Origin: Zeugodacus cucurbitae
Lineage: Eukaryota; Arthropoda; Insecta; Diptera; Tephritidae
DNA length: 64,000 nt
Direction: 5' to 3'
Assembly: GCF_028554725.1 (NCBI RefSeq)
Contig: NC_071670.1
Location: 33,226,001-33,290,000 of the forward strand
Below, piece by piece: positions 1 to 13,940 of the stretch. The position numbers were made by a program, and so were the translations under genes. The notes under the pieces are model-generated. The model searched no databases and had not been told where the DNA came from. It saw nothing but the letters and a program-made list of their open reading frames with translations. How positions within the stretch are numbered: position 1 is the first letter of the stretch; each line of letters begins with the position of its first letter.

Positions 1-632
1 CCAATGACGTACTGAAAATGAAACAGGTCAAAGTCACATATCAGCCGGACGACGAGGACCTGTACGGCTCAGCGGAGGATTTCGATGACAGCGAATTGCC
101 CTTGCCACCATTAACGCCGAACATCTATTACACCAATGGCCAGAAACAGCCGACACATAGACCGGCAATGAATGGCGTAGGCCAGGGCGGTGGCAATGGT
201 GGCGCACATGCCGCGAACGGTGGTAATGGTGGTGCGTCCGATGGACGCCATCACCACCACAACACAGCTGGCGGCGTTGGTGGTGGCATTGGTGGCGGTG
301 TCGGTGGCATTGGCAATCTGGACTTCGGTAACTTGGACGCCACCAGTGGCGGGCTCAGCATTGCTAGTGGTTTCGCTGTGGCTCTATTTGGTGGCGTAAC
401 GCGTGGGCCTACATTTCAAACCGGCGTTGCTGACACATTTGGCGGTGCATTGGACAATAAGGAGCTGACGGGCGCACAACATGGCCACCTTGCTGCGCAG
501 TGGTCGTGGTGGTGGTGGTGGCAACAGCAGTTGGACAGCAGCTATTACCGTTGGCGTGGCCATTGGCAGCAAGCGCTGCTGATGCTGCTCGTTCCCAGTT
601 TAATCACTTCATTCAGCTGGCATTTATTATAA
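1..632 (+). CDS. Partial C-terminal exon, unrecognised Gly/His-rich protein with a GPI-signal-like tail
   Basis: The reading frame is open from the window edge to a TAA at 630-632, and the codons before the first ATG (position 18) are also open, so this is probably the last coding exon of a gene that starts to the left. I do not recognise the protein. Visible parts are an acidic stretch (DDEDLYGSAEDFDDSE), a Pro-rich PLPPLTP, a Gly/Asn/Ala-rich region with four His in a row, and a final hydrophobic segment (ALLMLLVPSLITSF) ending seven residues or fewer before the stop. Small residues (DSS) sit about 25 residues before the end, as in GPI-anchor signals, which would suggest a cell-surface protein; that is inference. 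The GGT/TGG run at 508-522 reads as five Trp in this frame but as poly-Gly in the +1 frame, so an indel near here is possible and the exact C-terminus is uncertain. Confidence 0.55.
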   Translation, partial: NDVLKMKQVKVTYQPDDEDLYGSAEDFDDSELPLPPLTPNIYYTNGQKQPTHRPAMNGVGQGGGNGGAHAANGGNGGASDGRHHHHNTAGGVGGGIGGGVGGIGNLDFGNLDATSGGLSIASGFAVALFGGVTRGPTFQTGVADTFGGALDNKELTGAQHGHLAAQWSWWWWWQQQLDSSYYRWRGHWQQALLMLLVPSLITSFSWHLL

Positions 633-2377
633 TACGCGGTTGTCGTTAAATGCCAATGCGTGGCTCCAGCGCGGCGTGCCATAACAACAGCCAAATCGCG
701 CAACAGCGCCAATCGCGTAGACGAGTTTGGGAACGCGGCGCGCATAGTAAGCGACGCACCAGTGCGGCAATGCTCGGCGGATGCTGTCAATGTGTCGAAA
801 ATGTCGAAGTCGGATGTGGCGTCTCCTGTTGCGGTTACCAGTTGAATTTTGCGTTGCGTTGTGTTGCGTTAAAACTGAATTTAGACAGGTTAGTATGAAA
901 ATATAAAATCTAAAAATCTAAAACAAGAAATATAAAATTAAATCAAATCAAATAATGAGATACATACATACATATATTTATAAAAACCCACTAAAGCGCA
1001 TTAGTTTAGTTAAAACAAAACTATAAAATACTAGTCTAATTGAAAATGAAAATTTATAGAAAATAACAGAGACAGAGTTAATAACCGATTTTTCATTCGC
1101 TATATAAAAAGCCACCAAAATGTTAAGCTGTTAAATAAGTTATTTAGAAATTGAAGTTGGCAAAAGTTAAATGTTATAAAGGCGAAAATATAATTAAAAT
1201 ATAATATAATTATTAAATAGGATTTTGTACATAGTAGTTTATATACAAGTATATATATAATCATTGATTATATTTGGAGTTATATGTATAACTCTCACTT
1301 TAAATATTTAAGCGCAGTATGTAAGGTCAACAATCATTTAATGATTAAGCTATTCTGAAAACAATATATATAGGAAATCTTTTGGTTTGTAAATATTAGT
1401 ATCAATGTAGAATAAGCATAGTATTTATATATATATAATATTCATTACCAAATATGTGCTTGCTTAGCAGTTTTTCTTTTAGCATACAAGTTCTCATTAA
1501 AAGTCATACAACTCAATTAATTATTATTTTCTTAATTTCAATAGTAAAATTTGGTGAAATAACAGCATGTCCTTCCTATGATAATATTAACGTTTGAAAG
1601 CTTCCCCGAAAGTCCATAAAATAACCTTCAGTGGAAGAGATTTTCAATTTGGGATAATGTTGTCCCAGAAATAGATTCTTCACTTGCCTACACGATTCTT
1701 TGCCTGCTGATCTGGCGAGCCTCTCCAGCATTTTTATAGCATACGATACATACGACCTATTGGCTTTAATCCCCGGAATTTGAGTTCTATTTATTTTAAC
1801 AAAAATATAATATCACGTGGAAGATACGAATTAAATGTAATAATTATTTATACATTCAATGTACTCAATGGCTTTTGGGTAGGTCGTTCATACAAAGACC
1901 AAATCATGGTTAATTTATTTTCTAATCTTTTCCTTCAATTTTAATATATACACTTTTACCAATAAAGTCTCAATAATTTTCCTATTGTATTTTATTATGA
2001 CCTCGTAATGTACATTCTTCTAACTTTGGCTTTTATCAAAGAAACGCTGACTCGATAGTAATCCCGTACATAGAACTCTCTGCTAAAAGACAACAACGCC
2101 CTGAATCTTCATTAGTTGCTCATATCTAATAAAAATTGTACTGCGCCCTCGCTGCAGTAGCTATAATTTTAAATGTAAAATATCTTTGCTTAGCTTTGTA
2201 TATCTTACAAAAAAAAGTTCGTTTTCAGAACATTGTCTCGCTGGTCCTTTGACTATTTGTACAACATTTTGTCATTAGATCGCATTTATAAGATGCAAAG
2301 TGTTGACAAGATGAAGGTTACTATAAAACTAGTTTTTTAATAATTAAGTCATTGAGAACTTGGGAGTGTAATTTACG
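633..2377. other. AT-rich 3' flank of the first gene
   Basis: No convincing coding sequence. Very AT-rich with many short A/T runs, as expected for a fly 3' UTR and intergenic DNA. An AATAAA at 1961-1966 is a possible polyadenylation signal on the plus strand, but several AT-rich variants occur earlier, so the transcript end is not settled. Confidence 0.4.
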
Positions 2378-2897
2378 TCTTCCTCCAGCGGGTACCGCAT
2401 CGAACACTTTCAGAGCTGGAGTGTTTTCATCCATCCGTACAACATGACCGGCTAGGTAGCGTAGCCGCTTTATTCGCTGTGCTATGTCAATTTCGTCGTA
2501 TAAGTCGTACAGCTCATCGTTCCATCGTCTGCGGCATTCGCCGTTGCCAATGTTTAGAGTTTATTTTGAGCAAAACCTTCCTCTCGAAAACCCCAAGAGT
2601 CGTCCATCGGATGTTGTCATCGTCCACGCTTCAGCGCCATACATCCGGACGGGAATAATGAGCGACTTTTAGAGTTTGATTTTGGTTCGTCGAGAGAGGA
2701 CTTTACTTTACACAGTAGCACCTGTTGGCAAGAGTGATTTTGCGTTGGATTTCAACGCTAACATTGTTGGTGTTATTAACGCTGGTTCCCAAGTAGACGA
2801 AAGTATCTACGACTTCAAAGTTATGACTGTTAACAGTGATGTGGGAGCCAAGACGCGAGTGCGCTCACTGTTTGTTTGAAATATTTCGTCTTGTCTT
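2378..2897 (-). mobile_element. RTE-clade non-LTR retrotransposon fragment
   Basis: On the minus strand this matches the C-terminal part of the reverse transcriptase ORF seen in the larger copy at 37094-40110: the landmarks for the AVPAGGS segment, the CTYDE-like region and the repeats around 2700-2870 occur in the same order. Frameshifts and stops break the frame. Both element ends are missing: it lacks the 3' AAG-rich tail and its 5' side stops near 2897, just past GACGAAATAT read on the minus strand. I saw no target-site duplication. Confidence 0.75.
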
Positions 2898-5495
2898 CAC
2901 GCGATAACATACGAAAACTTAATTAAAATGAATATAACTCATTTGTGTTATTAAAATGAAAAGGCTTGCTGATATTTGTTTGGGTGTTAAATTGTGCGAG
3001 TCTAAGTGATTTAAAAAATGTCTTAATCAGCTACATTATTCGCAAAGTTTTGCCATCCTGTGACTTTTTATTGTTCCTTACTCAAAGGCCTTTGTTTCAT
3101 ATTGCACAAAGGATCGTAAAAGATATCCACTTAAGGAACTGATTGGATTATTAATTAATGTTTTAGCTTTAGCTCAAAAGAAGCCTACTGGTTCTCCGAA
3201 GTGTAGTTTCTCGGTTGAAGATTCCACAACTGGCTTAAATTTAATGAGACAGCGCTCTGTTGAAGTATTTTAAAATTGGATTTTTATCTTGACAACCGTT
3301 CTGAAGTAGGTTTAATGTCTACTGACAAAAATTCATTATTTATTCAGCGGTAAATACAAAGTATATACCTGCTAAATATCGGTTATATTATTACTCAAAT
3401 ATTCATCTTCATAAAAAGTTTCTAATTAACTGCACAACTACAAAATTAGGCAAACTGAGTAGTAAATAGAGTAACAAACCTACCGCCAAAAATGTAATCG
3501 AAAAAATAACGGTTGGTTTAAGAAATTTATTATTATTAAAAAAATCCCCTATCAAAAGAGAGCGTTGTTAATTAGCTGACAACTCTTGTATATCATATAT
3601 GGGGACCAATAACCAATCCATAATTTCAATATGCTTTTTAATTATTCTGCATACCTATGAAAAGCCTTATCGACCTTATATTATTGACCTAAAGTCTTTG
3701 CTATGATATCTATGTACATAATTTGATTTTTCAACAATAAAAAATATGAAATTGTATGGATAACGGTATACTGTTACGAAACAAAACAAAACCCACTCGT
3801 TTGTTGGCGTGTCAACACACAAACGTTGCAAAGGCAATTGATGAGGGAACACCATTTCCTATTGAATGCTGGGGTTAGACGGGCAAAACTAATTCAAATG
3901 AAATTAATGAAAGTCGGTGACAACAACGCAGGAAATTTCTTTTTTTACAACTGTGGAAAATGTTTCTAAATTTTTGTTGTTTTAATTTGTTTTTACTTTT
4001 GCTTTTTTCTTATTTTCTATAATAGAAATGAAATGTTGCTTTGCTAACTTTGATTAATAATCAGTTTTTGTTTGCGTGCTACGGTTTTGGTGTTTTGTGT
4101 GTGTGTTCGTTGAAATGGGTTAATGAGAGCATTCGTTTGTTATTAACGCCTGAAAGCAGAAATATTTCATTTGTTTGGTGAATTTGTACCTTTTTCGCAG
4201 GAGGTGCCTCTGACACTCTCTTCGTCAAAGAAAAAAACATTCGATAGGCAATATGTTTTGAATTCTTTGCCAATTAAAAAAAATTCAAATAATTCTTATA
4301 TTTTTTTTATCTTTATGACTTTTAATCGACCTTTCAGCGTTGAAATTTATTTAAATTTTTTTGGTTGTTTTCTTTTCACCCAGCAATCCTTTTATTGTGT
4401 ACCTTTCTGTAATTAAAAACTAAAGTCAATTTTTCGCCCACCAATTGCAACTTTATTGAGCAACTTTTTATGTTTTTTTTTACAAAAAAATATTTACAGC
4501 GAGTAACTTTTAGTAAGTAATTTAAATTACTTTCGACAGTTGTTGCCAAGCTCCTCCTTAGTTGTTGCCACAGCGCTTGCACCAGCAAAAAGTAAGTAAG
4601 CGCAGCTGTCAAAAATACGACGAAATGTCAAAAAATTTATAATTTATGCAAATTAAATGTTGCGCACTAATACAATAACATGCAAGTGCGCTAACACACA
4701 CATGTATATGTAAACACATGGCTGCTGATATGTGGCTTAATTCGCGTGTATAAATACATATTTACTTATATGTGGAGTACACTTGTCATTCAACTTGACA
4801 TTTCAATGCACAGCAGCATTACATGCACACTTACTCACACTTGTTCCGCCGCAGAACTTCATTTCATTTCTACCCATAAACATTGTTTGTATGTGCCCCC
4901 CATCACTTATGCCACGACTGCCAGTCGCTCAAGTTGCGCATTTTTCATGCAACATGACAACATGTTGAAGAATACTCTAAGTAAGTAAGATCTACATAAG
5001 ACTGTGCGCTGCGAGTGTTCTTGCTCAAGCGTGTGGCACATCAAGCAGCGCTGATAAAACTTCCTCCTTGCACTGGCAAAAAGGTTAAAAACTTAAAGAT
5101 GCACTTCATCATATTCGCTCGAAAACAACAACAGCAACAACAATAAGGAATTACGCAAGTGACAGGCACACAGCAACAACACCGACAGTGGCAACGCCAA
5201 AAGCACAAATACAAATAAACAAGTTGAACAACCGTGGTCAGCATTATATGGGGAGGTATTTAGAAAATGAACGACGAAGGTTATCTTAATTTTAATACTT
5301 AAAATATATTTTATGAAATAGTCGGAAACTTTCTTTAAAATTACCAGATAGAAGAATTTTTATTTACTTCTAAATCTTTGAGGTTATGAGGATGCTAAAT
5401 ACATACGTAAAGAGTTATTTGGTTCTCTAAATTTCGAAATCTGTCATATTTCACGCTTAAATATATAGAAATGTATCTAACAATATCAAGCTTCA
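2898..5495. other. Gene-free AT-rich stretch
   Basis: No coding region, RNA gene or classifiable repeat recognised. The part at about 5100-5220 is rich in CAA/AAC triplets, a common low-complexity pattern in fly non-coding DNA. Short reading frames here have no protein-like features. Confidence 0.4.
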
Positions 5496-6101
5496 TTAAG
5501 GGGTTAGGGGTAGTCAGAGACACGAAAAAATTAGAATTTTCAGTAATTTGTTTGCTATTAAATCATGTTATTTTACAAAAGTAATAATATGGCATTATTA
5601 TACAATGTTTTGACTTAAAGTTACGAAATTTTGAAAAAAAAAATTATAATTTCCAAAGTTATAGCTGTCTGTGTTGACCCAGTTTCAAAAAAAGGTCCTT
5701 ACGGAGACAATCATAAGTTCTTGGAGATTCATCTAAAATCAATCAGTTAATTTTTTCCCGAAAATCTAGAAAAAAATTTCCTGAGGCCGCCATTTTGTTA
5801 ATTTTTGAAAAACAAAAGTTTGGTTAAGGCCCAGGATTATCTATTTATAAAACTATTTTTTTTATCCGATTGATTGGTCTTATAAAATCGAAATTCTTGA
5901 AAAAAAAAATCTTTGGTTCAGGCTTGAGTATATTATGCATTCTAAAAGCTGTAGAAATTTCATTAAAATCTACTTAGCGGTTTTCTAAAAGCAATTATCG
6001 GATAAACTTCAAATTTTCAGAGTATATTTTTCAGATATTACACTTAAGGAAAATGCAACAAAAATGATTTTTTGAAAATCCTGCTACCCCTAACCTCTTA
6101 A
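5496..6101. mobile_element. TTAA-bounded MITE, copy 1
   Basis: A 606-bp non-coding element with inverted ends: it starts TTAAGGGGTTAGGGGTAG and ends with the imperfect reverse complement (CTACCCCTAACCTCTTAA). A diverged copy with the same ends lies at 23392-23973. The TTAA at each border recalls piggyBac-type target preference, but no transposase is present, so the superfamily is inference. Internal sequence is AT-rich with long A and T runs. Confidence 0.75.
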
Positions 6102-6647
6102 CTCTAACTTGAGAATGAACAAATTTTTATCGAAGATGTTTTTTCCAAACTTAACGTGATTTTTAATAGTTTTACTTCAGTGCTCTCCACTTATAAGCAA
6201 TCTGAACGATGCACAGCCGGTAGCTTACGCGTTGAAAAAGTGTTCAGGGGAATACTAGAGAAATATTAATTGTTGCTGTAAAATATTAGTAGTTGTCTCT
6301 TCGGAGATTTTCATTTATAAGGGAGAGAAATACCCATTTCATTCTAAGATTTTCTAAACCGTTTCCGTATTGGTTTTCAAAAACTAGTTATAGTTGAAAC
6401 CACTTAGAAACCTCAAAGGTTGTTTGAAACTAACATTGTATTTGAGTTCTTCAATTTAAAATAACAAAGATAAAATTCTAAAACTCTCCCTAAAACGTCT
6501 ATACATATTGTCACACAGCATGATGATAATTATTTTCCAATTCTATTAACTAAATGATTAATACAATGACAAAGCAACAGCTACAGCTTGCATCAAGTGA
6601 ATTAGCTATGGAATGCTGGCGGTTCAAATTACGAATTAAGTCATGTT
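6102..6647. other. Gene-free stretch
   Basis: About 550 bp of AT-rich sequence with no feature I can name. Confidence 0.4.
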
Positions 6648-7015
6648 AATCTACCCAAACCGCAGGCGAATACCGCAGAAGATGGAATGATGAGCTGTAT
6701 GTGTTGTTCGACGACATAGACATAGTCCAGCGAATAAAAAGATAGCGGCTACGCTGGCTGGGTCATGTTGTTCGAATGGATGAAAGTGCCCCAGCTCTGA
6801 AAGTTTTCGATGCAGTACCCGCTGGTGGAAGCCGAGGAAGAGGGAGACCTCCACTCCGGTGGAAGGACCAGGTGGAGAAGGACCTGTCTTCACTTGGTAT
6901 TACCAATTGGCGCCAAACCGCCAAAGGAGAGATGCGTGGCGCACTGTTGTGGACTCGGCTATAACCGCGTAAGCGGTTTCTACGCCAGTTAAGAAGAAGA
7001 AGAATCTACCCAAAC
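6648..7015 (+). mobile_element. 5'-truncated RTE-clade element with target-site duplication
   Basis: A short plus-strand RTE insertion (6661-7002) flanked by the 13-bp direct repeat AATCTACCCAAAC at 6648-6660 and 7003-7015. It carries only the last part of the ORF (RMDESAPALK, then AVPAGGS and GRGRPPLRW in shifted frames) and ends in an AAGAAGAAG tail, as expected for 3'-primed retrotransposition with early 5' truncation. The clean duplication shows that it inserted on its own. Stops and frameshifts show that it is dead. Confidence 0.88.
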
Positions 7016-10000
7016 GAAACTTTATTCTTTTGATCAACTTCGTTGCTGCTTTTCGAAAATGCAATAATTTACAAAGAATCCCCGTTTTAGCTTGTGATGT
7101 TTTTAGTACGAATGGAGCAAAAAGGTGCTTATCACATATAATTTGTCTAGTTCAACTTTTATATCGTACTAAGCTCTATTTCACAAGGAGCCATTGTGAA
7201 GTTTCAAACCGACCAATCTCAGGTCAGTATTGTTTTCAGTCTTTATATTGTGAAAACGCTCAATGATTAGAAAATGAAATAATATGATTAATATTTTTGC
7301 CAAGAATTTGACAATAATCTATATTACAAGCAATGCATTTATTGTATAGGTTCTCCAACTTTTCCATATCGGAGACGTGTGAAGCTTAGATATTTTCAAA
7401 CTAGATGTTTGTCTCCATCTTAACTTAACCTCCTCATTTGAGTGAAAGAGTAAATCTTTTACTACGGAGAAACCTGGAGAACCCGAAAAAACATCTAATT
7501 TGTGATTCCTTAAAGAAGAATAAATATTTTTTTTTTTTTGTTTATGGAGAGATATTTCGGACTTTCCCTTGCAACTTACAACTAGCAGAAATATAAATAA
7601 AATGAAAAAAAAATGAATATGCTGCAAGCAAAAAACATAAAAAAATATTTTAAAAACTCCACTTATAATAGTTGCACAACGCGTGCTACTAGTACACGCA
7701 TATGTATATATACATATGTTTAAAACAAATAAACGATGTGGTGGCATTTTCTCGCCAAAAGCACAAATTGACGACACACGCCCACAGAAATGTCTTACAA
7801 CGCCAGGCATGTAAGGAACAACCGAAAATTGCCGCATAATGATGATGAAAAGGCAATGTTGATAATGACGCTGTTGACAGTAAAATACAACACTAATAGA
7901 AGTACGCCGCAGAAGAAGGGTATGTAACTTCAACGGGAGCAGTGTAAAAAGGAAGTAACGAAGAAATATGTTGAACAATAGACAAAATTACCAGAAAATA
8001 CATACAGACCAATACACTCGTACATATGTGATTATATGTGTGTGGATATTTGGCTACTTATTCAAACTAGTACCGCTAACAAGTACAAATTACAAATTAC
8101 TACAACAAAAATTACACAGTGCATAAAAACAACAACAACAACAAGAACGTCACAAGTGTTTTCAATTACTACATGGCCATTGATGCGCCGCAAAGTATGC
8201 TTTGCTACTTTACATACGCACACATACAAGTGCATATACATATTTCTATAAGTGTATTCCTCACGCTCTTCAACAAGCGAATTTCCAACAATCACTCCGA
8301 TAACACGCCTTGCCACGATATGCGAGCACGTGCCGCATGTGTTTCTTATTCGCTTTTTTAGCCCTCCTTGCTTATTGCTCTAGTACCATTTCTTGAAGAC
8401 TCCGGAGTTGTTCAAAGAGTAATGCGCCAGTGAAAGAACTATTTCGTTTTTTGAGTAAATTTAGAAAAATATGGAAAAAATAGAGAGTTTCCGGTAGCAT
8501 AATTTCGGCTGGAGTTTCCGAAAATAGTGCGTTCAAATTAAAGACAAGGCAAATTTTAGAATGATAGTAGATATTATTTTAATAAAACTCGTCTCTCGAG
8601 AGGAAAAAAACTGATTTTTTAGTAATTTTACTTGTTATCAGCCATTTACATTACAGTTACAGGTCCCTGTGTCGTAAATAATTTAAAAAAAACTATATCA
8701 GTAGACATATCTTTTTTTAGATCCGGTAATTATATTTATGTATTTAGTTTTGAGATATTCAGATATCTCGGGTATTTTGATTTTTCTGCCTCCAAGGTGT
8801 TTTTTTTTTTGTGATCTCAAAGGGATTTGTTTTAGTCTAATGTTTGAAGAGCTGATTTAGTCACCATGAAAACATGACCCTATGATGTTTCATAGGGTCT
8901 ATACTATACATACCTGTTGGTCTATACTATACTCATACTCTAATTAAGTATTCGCTACTAGATGGGATGATTTCAAATATGCGAGGCTCATCAAGCTCAT
9001 TTACCGAGCCTTGGCACCAATGTTTCTTTCACAGTTAATGTTGAAAGTTTAATTGGCGCTTTCTTTTGAAAGTATCTGTATTGCTTCGTCTGTACGTCCG
9101 GTCTACAATTCATTAATGACTGCTACCTCTACTTCTAAAACTAATTTGAAAAAATCGAGTCAAAACAATTATAAATAGAATATTTCTAACTTGGAACCCT
9201 CAATGGAAGTTATGAAATACAGGCACTGATTCTTATATTTACAATCTTGAAAGGTATGTCTATACTTGTTCATCATCTTTTACTTCCAATATTCTATTTT
9301 TAAATGAATCTATTTATAATGATAAATATTTCAGTAATGGTTTATAATATATTTTAATTTTTTAAAATCAAAGTAACTCTGATACTCAATTCCGAAGTGT
9401 GGCCTCGCTCAGATCTCACTTACTATTCGTTCGATACTAGCCAAGATTTGTGATAAGGCTTGTATCGATGCTTGGCGATCGTATAATCTTTGGAAACTGT
9501 AAAGTAGAGCACTCTCCTTCTTACATTACCTTATATATTTAAAAAAAAAAATTTAAAATCCTCTGAACCTAATCCTTAAATCCTCTGTCGATATATAGAG
9601 GATACAGTGTATCAACTATCGAAATCTGAACTGCGCAAACTCTGTAGCATCTATACCTACTACACTCTTTGTCTGGAAATCTTTCATCCCTCGGATCTTT
9701 ATGATTATGCCATAATCATAAAATACACATCTATATATACATATATCGTACATTTTTCTTTTACATATTAGTTAACAATACATATTCTTGAAGAACCTCA
9801 CAGCATAAGTACAAGCTCCTCAATTCCTAGGCCAAAATATGAGCAACTTTCTGAAACACACTGCAGATGCTCATGTGTACTCGTATATACGTGTAAGTGC
9901 ACACACTTAAGTAGACACTCGTTATTCGTTTCGTTTAACGGCTCATTTCAGTTGTGTATCCTGTAATTATTATGGTTATTGTTATTGGCATTGTTGTTAT

Positions 10001-13000
10001 TACACTTGTAGCAGTTGTTGTTGTTGTCATAATAATTGCGGTTGTTGTTAGCATCGTAATTGTTTTGTGCTACTTTCCCGTTTAAAGTACAAAATGTATG
10101 ATTACATGCCACCGGAGGTAAATTTCACACATACACCATTATTTTTCTGTATGTATATTTGCATGAGCGGTGTTTCATACTTAAGGAGTAACAAGTAAAT
10201 TAAACAAGTGGCATGCAAGTAATTATGCATACATATTTATTAAATGAAAAATAAGCCAGATTTGTTGTTGCTGAGCCTTTCCACGCAACGCCTATTTTCG
10301 AAATTATGTTGCATGCCTCATTCGCAGGTATATTCTTTGGGAAACACTGCTACCACTTAGTACACTCTTTAGCAACATTCAACTTCTTCATTGCGACGCC
10401 GAATAGCCTACTTCCTACTTTTCAACAGCTGTTGATGTTACTGTAAATATGCGTCGGGTTTTTATGTTGCGCGCAAGAAGTTTTTCGAGCCGTGGTATGA
10501 GTAGTCCCCCGGCTGTAGCGAATAGCTGATACTCGTATTTGAGCATGTTTGTGGCGAATGTTTCCAAGTAAGCGGAGTATTTGCCAACGTCTGTGGTGAA
10601 ACTTGTTTCAATTTAAATTTGGTGTTGGTGTTGCTGTTGTGTGGCAACATGTTTGCTTTATCGCCACAAGGCAAGCCGGCAATTGCGCTTCAGTACTTAT
10701 GCAAGGCAATTGAATTCAATTGGTTATTTAAATTGTTGTTTTTGGGTGTTGAGAAAAGTCGGCAAGCGGAAATGTCGGATAACTTAAATTTACAGAATTT
10801 TTGTTTTTTAAAGTTTTCTTACTTCTAAGATATTTGTTTAATGCTCATTTTTTATAATTAGTTCAACATTTTAATAAAAGTGCAGCATCATATCTAAGAA
10901 ACATGTTGCATAGCCTTTTGAATCACACAGCTTCACTTGTGAATGCCGACGAATCCTGTCTTTATCCTATTACTTGATACATCCATGTAAGTTCTCTGAC
11001 CTTATGAACGCCGAAGAATATTCTCTTTACCCTGAAGCAACGACCTCCCATCGAAATTTTCTAATCATTTATTAAATATTGCCACTGCCGAGAAATCCTC
11101 TCTTTAATCTGCTGCCAAAATCCTCTCTCGGCTTGAGAATAAGCCATTTCTTTGATCTGTCGAAATCTTAAGAGGCCTCTTTCAATGCTGGTACTTAGTT
11201 CAAAGTCAGCTTTGATAACAAGAGGAGTTATAATTAGATATAATTTTGGTAGACACGAGAAAAATCATAAAATCAAAATTACGAAGCTTTCTTTTCTATT
11301 TATAATTGTCTTATGGTTAAGGACTAGTAATAGAAAAAATATTGTCGAATTGCCATTACCTTCAGAACCAATTTTTCACTTAAGTTGAGTTGATCGCAGA
11401 GTTGCTTAGCACCTCCATTGTGCTTCTTATAGTGTGATCTAACCATAAAACGTTTTATATGTGTTGTTGGATATACAGGCTTTTCGCATAACCTCAACTG
11501 TATCTCTTACAACTTCTTAAAACAAATTACAAAAATTTAGCCCACTTCGACTTTACTTCGCCTGTATAATAGTAATAAATAAAGTCAATAATAATATTTC
11601 TGTAACTTAAATAAATTGAATTTAATTGTATCTCCAATTATTGCAAGTTTGACTTAAATTATACATCATTCATCAACTTTATCTATTATTTTAGTTGGCT
11701 TTTAAAGATGCTCAACTGTTTTCCTTAGCAATATGTCACAGGCATTTATTTGTCTATTAAATTTCGTGACATTTTCTTGCATCTTTGGATTTCCATATAC
11801 AATATTTCCACAATTATATTTTATTCACATATTATTCTGTCACATTTTCCATATGTCATGACAATAATAATGCAATTTCAATTCTGCCGAAGAGTTGAGT
11901 CGCTCACCTGCGAAATGTAAAATATCCAATTTACTATTTAAACTGTTTCTAATTCAATGATGTAACAGTAAATCAAATCAAGTTAAATCACCACATAAAT
12001 GGCCACAAATTAATTATAAAGTGAGACACGCTTCACTCGCTACACTACTGTCAAAATTAAATATCCTGCTTCTTCAACTCAGCTCAACACTATGCAGTCC
12101 GGGATTTGCAAAGAAGAATTCAATGGATCGTATTTGGATTTAAATGTGTGCAAAATGTGCAATCGTTTAAACTATCTTCAATCACAAAACTGCTATTCAC
12201 CAATTGCTTGCTGTTGTTGTTGCAGTTGCTGTTCTCGTTAACGGCCGTCCATTAGTATTGTTGTCGCGTAATTTCTTGTATCCGTTTTCATGTTGTATTC
12301 AAATAATAAGTTTAATTGCAAAACGCAGTACACAGATCTACAAATGCATACACATATTTCAGCATTAAAGCAATAATAAATAGTTCGTTGTAGTTATGCA
12401 GCAATCAACGGAGTAAGCAGTAGGGTTGCCATTTCATTGAAATTAAAATCATGTTATCAATCGAGATATACCGATTAGAGCGATACTAATTATTGTAGTC
12501 CGATTGGTCTTTTGTCTATATTGAAGACTCTTTCTCTTAAAATCTTAGTTTTGAGAAAAGACTGCAAATCCTCGATCTAGTATATAAAACTTGTTTACTT
12601 ATTTTAAACCAATCCATATTTTTTCACAAAATGTACAATATGTGTCTTTCAGCTTTACTAAGAATCAAATTTTGCATTTTATTTAAGTCTACGTAATGTT
12701 AATTTTAAGCCCAAGGAGACCATAGCCAAATTTTAACATTTTTCCGATAAGAGTAGCCTCTGATCTATGTTTTAAGAAATCACAAAGTTTTCTATACAAA
12801 AATTAACATCTTGATAAAATAATAATTAATAATATTATTTTTATTATTCGTCAACTTCACATTTTTCGACTTATGGCAACTCTTCTCACTATCTCCACAC
12901 TTTCATGCGCTGTCAACACATTTTCACCTTAGTCTTCAAGTCGACAAGGGAGTATGAATGCATTTAATTCAAATTGATATGCACTTATTCATTTCGCTTT

Positions 13001-13940
13001 TATATTGCACTTGTTGTAGTTGTAAAGACATACTTAATCCTTACAGAACTGCTTTGAATTTACACACTTCGCCTTATTTTAATTTTCTCTTCATTTGCTG
13101 ATCAGCTCAACTGAGCGGCATTAAGTTATTTCTTATCCTTTTAAGTACTTTGTCCTACTATAATTTATACATTTTATTTTTGTAATTTAACAATTTTCAT
13201 TCTCGTTTGGTCTTTTGTATTACTATCAATGTAGTTGCAGGGAGGGTTTTATAAGTGCAGTTGGTCTCTTAATTTCATTTTAAACATACTGTAGGAATTT
13301 CTCTTAATTTAAGTTAGTATTACTACGTAATTAAGTTGGCTGCAAGTGACATATATATTGAAAAATAGAGTCAAAAATGTTGACTAATAAATTTGGAGTG
13401 GTGCAAAAGATATACGTACAATTTTAGACAATTAATTATTTTTTATACCTAACAAGACTTATTATTAATTTTTAAGAAGATCTTACTTAAAAAAAACATT
13501 TCATACGATTACTCGATTACACAGAAGTAATTATTATCACGTGATTTCACCATCGATAACAGAGAGTTGGTAATTGTATGCTAAATTGGTTTCCTTACAA
13601 GCTATATAATTCTCCTCTTATTGTCAAAATATTAAATATTTATAAATGATTTTGCGATAATACACTTCAATTCAACGCCGAGATATGTAGAGCTGTTTTG
13701 TTTTGCCCTTTTAGCACTTTTATTCCACAAGAATCAATAACTCGTTACTGTAGTTGGAATTATGCATACAGATTTCTTTGAATTGTTTTCAGGTTCATTG
13801 TCAGAACCAAATATGGATACGGCATGGTTTGATATAGAGCTTCACTTAATTTGAATTAATTGTATGAATCACTGGTATAGTTGGTATAGTACAATAAATG
13901 ATAATATACATCGTTCCAACACAATATCAACGATTTAGAA
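7016..13940. other. 6.9-kb gene-free AT-rich region
   Basis: No gene can be supported. A 660-nt open frame on the minus strand (7319-7978) lacks an ATG start, has homopolymer-driven composition and resembles no family. CAA/TTG trinucleotide tracts occur at 8120-8150, 9990-10070 and 12210-12230. A short ATG-plus-donor motif at 10094 (MYDYMPPE then GTAAAT) cannot be linked to any other exon. The pair of GGGTTGCCA-like sequences near 12424 and 12877 may be remnants of a hAT-like element, but no matching duplication was found. Confidence 0.4.

Noticed and set aside
7319..7978. 660-nt open frame on the minus strand
   Set aside because: It starts at TTG without ATG, is dominated by Phe, Ile, Leu and Lys runs from AT-rich DNA, shows no domain, and has no splice or promoter support.
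10094..10120. Possible coding start exon MYDYMPPE followed by GTAAAT
   Set aside because: The donor is mediocre and no in-phase downstream exon or known protein start could be found.
12417..12887. Possible hAT-like element with GGGTTGCCA ends
   Set aside because: The ends match over about ten bases only and no 8-bp duplication flanks them.
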